Assembly (NCBI GenBank): GCA_018829775.1
Contig: JAHJTL010000115.1
Location: 1 to 33,501, forward strand
Length of the DNA stretch: 33,501 nt
Direction: 5' to 3'
DNA from: Chloroflexota bacterium
Lineage (GTDB): Bacteria > Chloroflexota > Dehalococcoidia > Dehalococcoidales > RBG-16-60-22
This document shows, in pieces, positions 32,389 to 33,501 of this stretch; positions within the stretch are counted from its first letter, which is position 1; each line of letters begins with the position of its first letter. The notes beneath the pieces are model-generated. The model was not told the origin of the DNA. It saw nothing but the letters and a program-made list of their open reading frames with translations, and made no database searches. A program made the translations under genes and the position numbers.

Positions 32389-33501
32389 TTAAATGTAGTT
32401 ATTTGCCTTGTGTTTGGCGGCAATGGCGTCCGCCAGGTTGTCCAGTGCCTTGAGGTCGGACTCTCTTGGAAACCCTTTGCACATTACCGGTTCCAGTACT
32501 TCAACTTTAAGATTTGGAATCATGGCGCTCAGCTGCTCCACTGCCCGGCTTCCCCAGCCGTAGGAGCCAATGATGGATATAAATTTGATATTGGGCCGGA
32601 GGGCGTTGGCCAGAAAAGCGGCGTAGGCGACCTTAGGATGGGGACCGACGAGCGCGGTAGGCGTGCCAATGACCACGGTGGCAGCGTCAACCAGTGACAT
32701 GGCCAGTTTACCTACGTCGGTGTCGCTCAAATCAAATTGCTTTACCGTAACCCCGCGCTGCACGAGTGCATCAACGAAGTGTGCAACCATTGTGCGGGTG
32801 CTGCCGTGCATGGAGATGTAAGGTAGAACAACAATGTTTTTCGGGTCATCAAACGCCCAGCTATGATATGCCCTGGTTATGAATTCAGGTCGGTTATGAA
32901 GAGGGCCGTGGCTGGGGGCAATGATGTCAACAGCATAGTTCTTCACCGTATCCAGGTTTTTCTGTAAACTGGTGCGGAACGGCATCATTATCTCGGCATA
33001 GTAACGTTTGGCCGCTTCATACAGTTGACCTTCATCAGTAACAAAAAGGTCGCTGGTCGCCAGGTGAGAGCCGAAGAAATCACAGGGGAACAGTATCTTT
33101 TCCTCTCTCAAATAGGTAAGCATGGTCTCCGGCCAGTGGACCCATGGGGCATGGATGAATTCCAGCGTCCTGTTGCCCAGGGATATCGTTTCCCTGTCCT
33201 CGACAGCTATGATTTGCTCCTCTGGAGCCAGCATCAAATCTACGAGCATACCCTGGCACTTAGGAGTACAAACAACCTTTGCTTCCGGATATCTAGTTAG
33301 CACTGCGGGCAGGGCACCGGAATGGTCCTGCTCAGCATGGTTGGTGATGATATAATCGATTCGGTCAATTCCAAGATGCTCCAGGTTATCCAGAAGAATA
33401 TCCGGCATGGCAGCATCCACGGTATCGACCAAAGCCGTTTTCTCACTGCCTTTGATGAGATATGAGTTGTAGCTTGTCCCGTCGGGAAGAGGTATCAGAG
33501 C
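32389..33501 (-). CDS. fprA: FprA-family flavodiiron protein (5' end outside window)
   Basis: The frame stays open to the last base of the window, so the true start lies beyond 33501. About 371 residues are present, beginning inside the conserved DGTSYNSYLIKG region. The beta-lactamase-like diiron domain shows NHAEQDHSG (HxExDH ligands), WVHWPETMLTYL, FPCDFFGSH and SHGPLHNRP. The C-terminal flavodoxin domain starts at IVVLPYISMHGSTRTMV with the FMN phosphate loop, followed by IGTPTALVGPHP and IIGSYGWGSRAV. Flavodiiron proteins reduce oxygen or nitric oxide to protect anaerobes. It is the first visible gene of the minus-strand stress operon, and its promoter would be outside the window. Confidence 0.9.
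   Translation of the reverse strand, partial: ALIPLPDGTSYNSYLIKGSEKTALVDTVDAAMPDILLDNLEHLGIDRIDYIITNHAEQDHSGALPAVLTRYPEAKVVCTPKCQGMLVDLMLAPEEQIIAVEDRETISLGNRTLEFIHAPWVHWPETMLTYLREEKILFPCDFFGSHLATSDLFVTDEGQLYEAAKRYYAEIMMPFRTSLQKNLDTVKNYAVDIIAPSHGPLHNRPEFITRAYHSWAFDDPKNIVVLPYISMHGSTRTMVAHFVDALVQRGVTVKQFDLSDTDVGKLAMSLVDAATVVIGTPTALVGPHPKVAYAAFLANALRPNIKFISIIGSYGWGSRAVEQLSAMIPNLKVEVLEPVMCKGFPRESDLKALDNLADAIAAKHKANNYI

Noticed and set aside
31730-32392. A 220-codon plus-strand frame opposite the tandem ferritin-like gene.
   Set aside because: The minus-strand frame has complete duplicated diiron motifs and a strong ribosome site. The plus frame is a shadow of its codon bias.
1-33501. tRNA, rRNA, CRISPR arrays, insertion sequences or phage genes.
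   Set aside because: I saw no repeat-spacer pattern, transposase, integrase or RNA gene signature by reading. Coding density leaves little room, but small RNAs cannot be excluded by eye.

Overview
The window looks like chromosomal DNA of an anaerobic, moderate-GC bacterium. My best guess is a Chloroflexota (Dehalococcoidia-like) or similar sediment lineage. This is inferred from the flavodiiron and ferritin-like oxygen-defence genes, the capsule/S-layer style sugar genes with no recognisable LPS-core genes in view, and the tightly packed operons. No rRNA or other marker gene is present, so the taxonomy stays tentative.

Region 1 (1-18695, + strand) is a long surface-polysaccharide operon with almost no intergenic DNA and many ATGA, GTG or TGATG overlaps. 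It opens with D-glycero-D-manno-heptose precursor genes (hddA-like kinase cut by the window edge, gmhA, gmhB). It continues with a nucleotide-sugar dehydrogenase, a CapD/PseB-type SDR, a FemAB/GNAT-like transferase, two polysaccharide-deacetylase-like proteins, a DegT-type PLP enzyme, six GT4-type glycosyltransferases and five SAM methyltransferases. An asparagine-synthase remnant lies at 14242-14464, and a probable frameshifted methyltransferase tail at 8801-8950.

Region 2 (18790-25085, - strand) is a second sugar operon. In transcription order it holds a sugar-nucleotide transferase, an epimerase, UDP-glucose 6-dehydrogenase, a UDP-glucuronate decarboxylase-like SDR, another epimerase and a Wzx-type flippase. 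Together they would make UDP-glucose, UDP-glucuronate and UDP-pentose-type donors and export the lipid-linked product.

Region 3 (25201-29348, + strand) is the most unusual part. It diverges from region 2 through back-to-back sigma-70-like promoters. It encodes twin small ribbon-helix-helix proteins, a TauE/SafE permease broken by an in-frame TAG, a CysD-family protein carrying the CC...CxxC cysteines of iron-sulfur APS reductases, a CysN/EF-1A-like GTPase with a shortened switch I, and a small alkaline-phosphatase-superfamily hydrolase. Four of these proteins share a short R/K-L-x-x-L-G-Y-L/M element. No APS kinase, reductase or sulfotransferase is visible.

Region 4 (29345-33501, - strand) is an oxygen/stress operon. 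In transcription order it holds an FprA flavodiiron protein (5' end outside the window), a tandem two-domain ferritin-like protein, a rubrerythrin-like protein, a CoA-binding protein and a membrane-anchored HtrA-type protease. No tRNA, rRNA, CRISPR array, insertion sequence or convincing intrinsic terminator was found. No gene-free stretch exceeds 300 bases.
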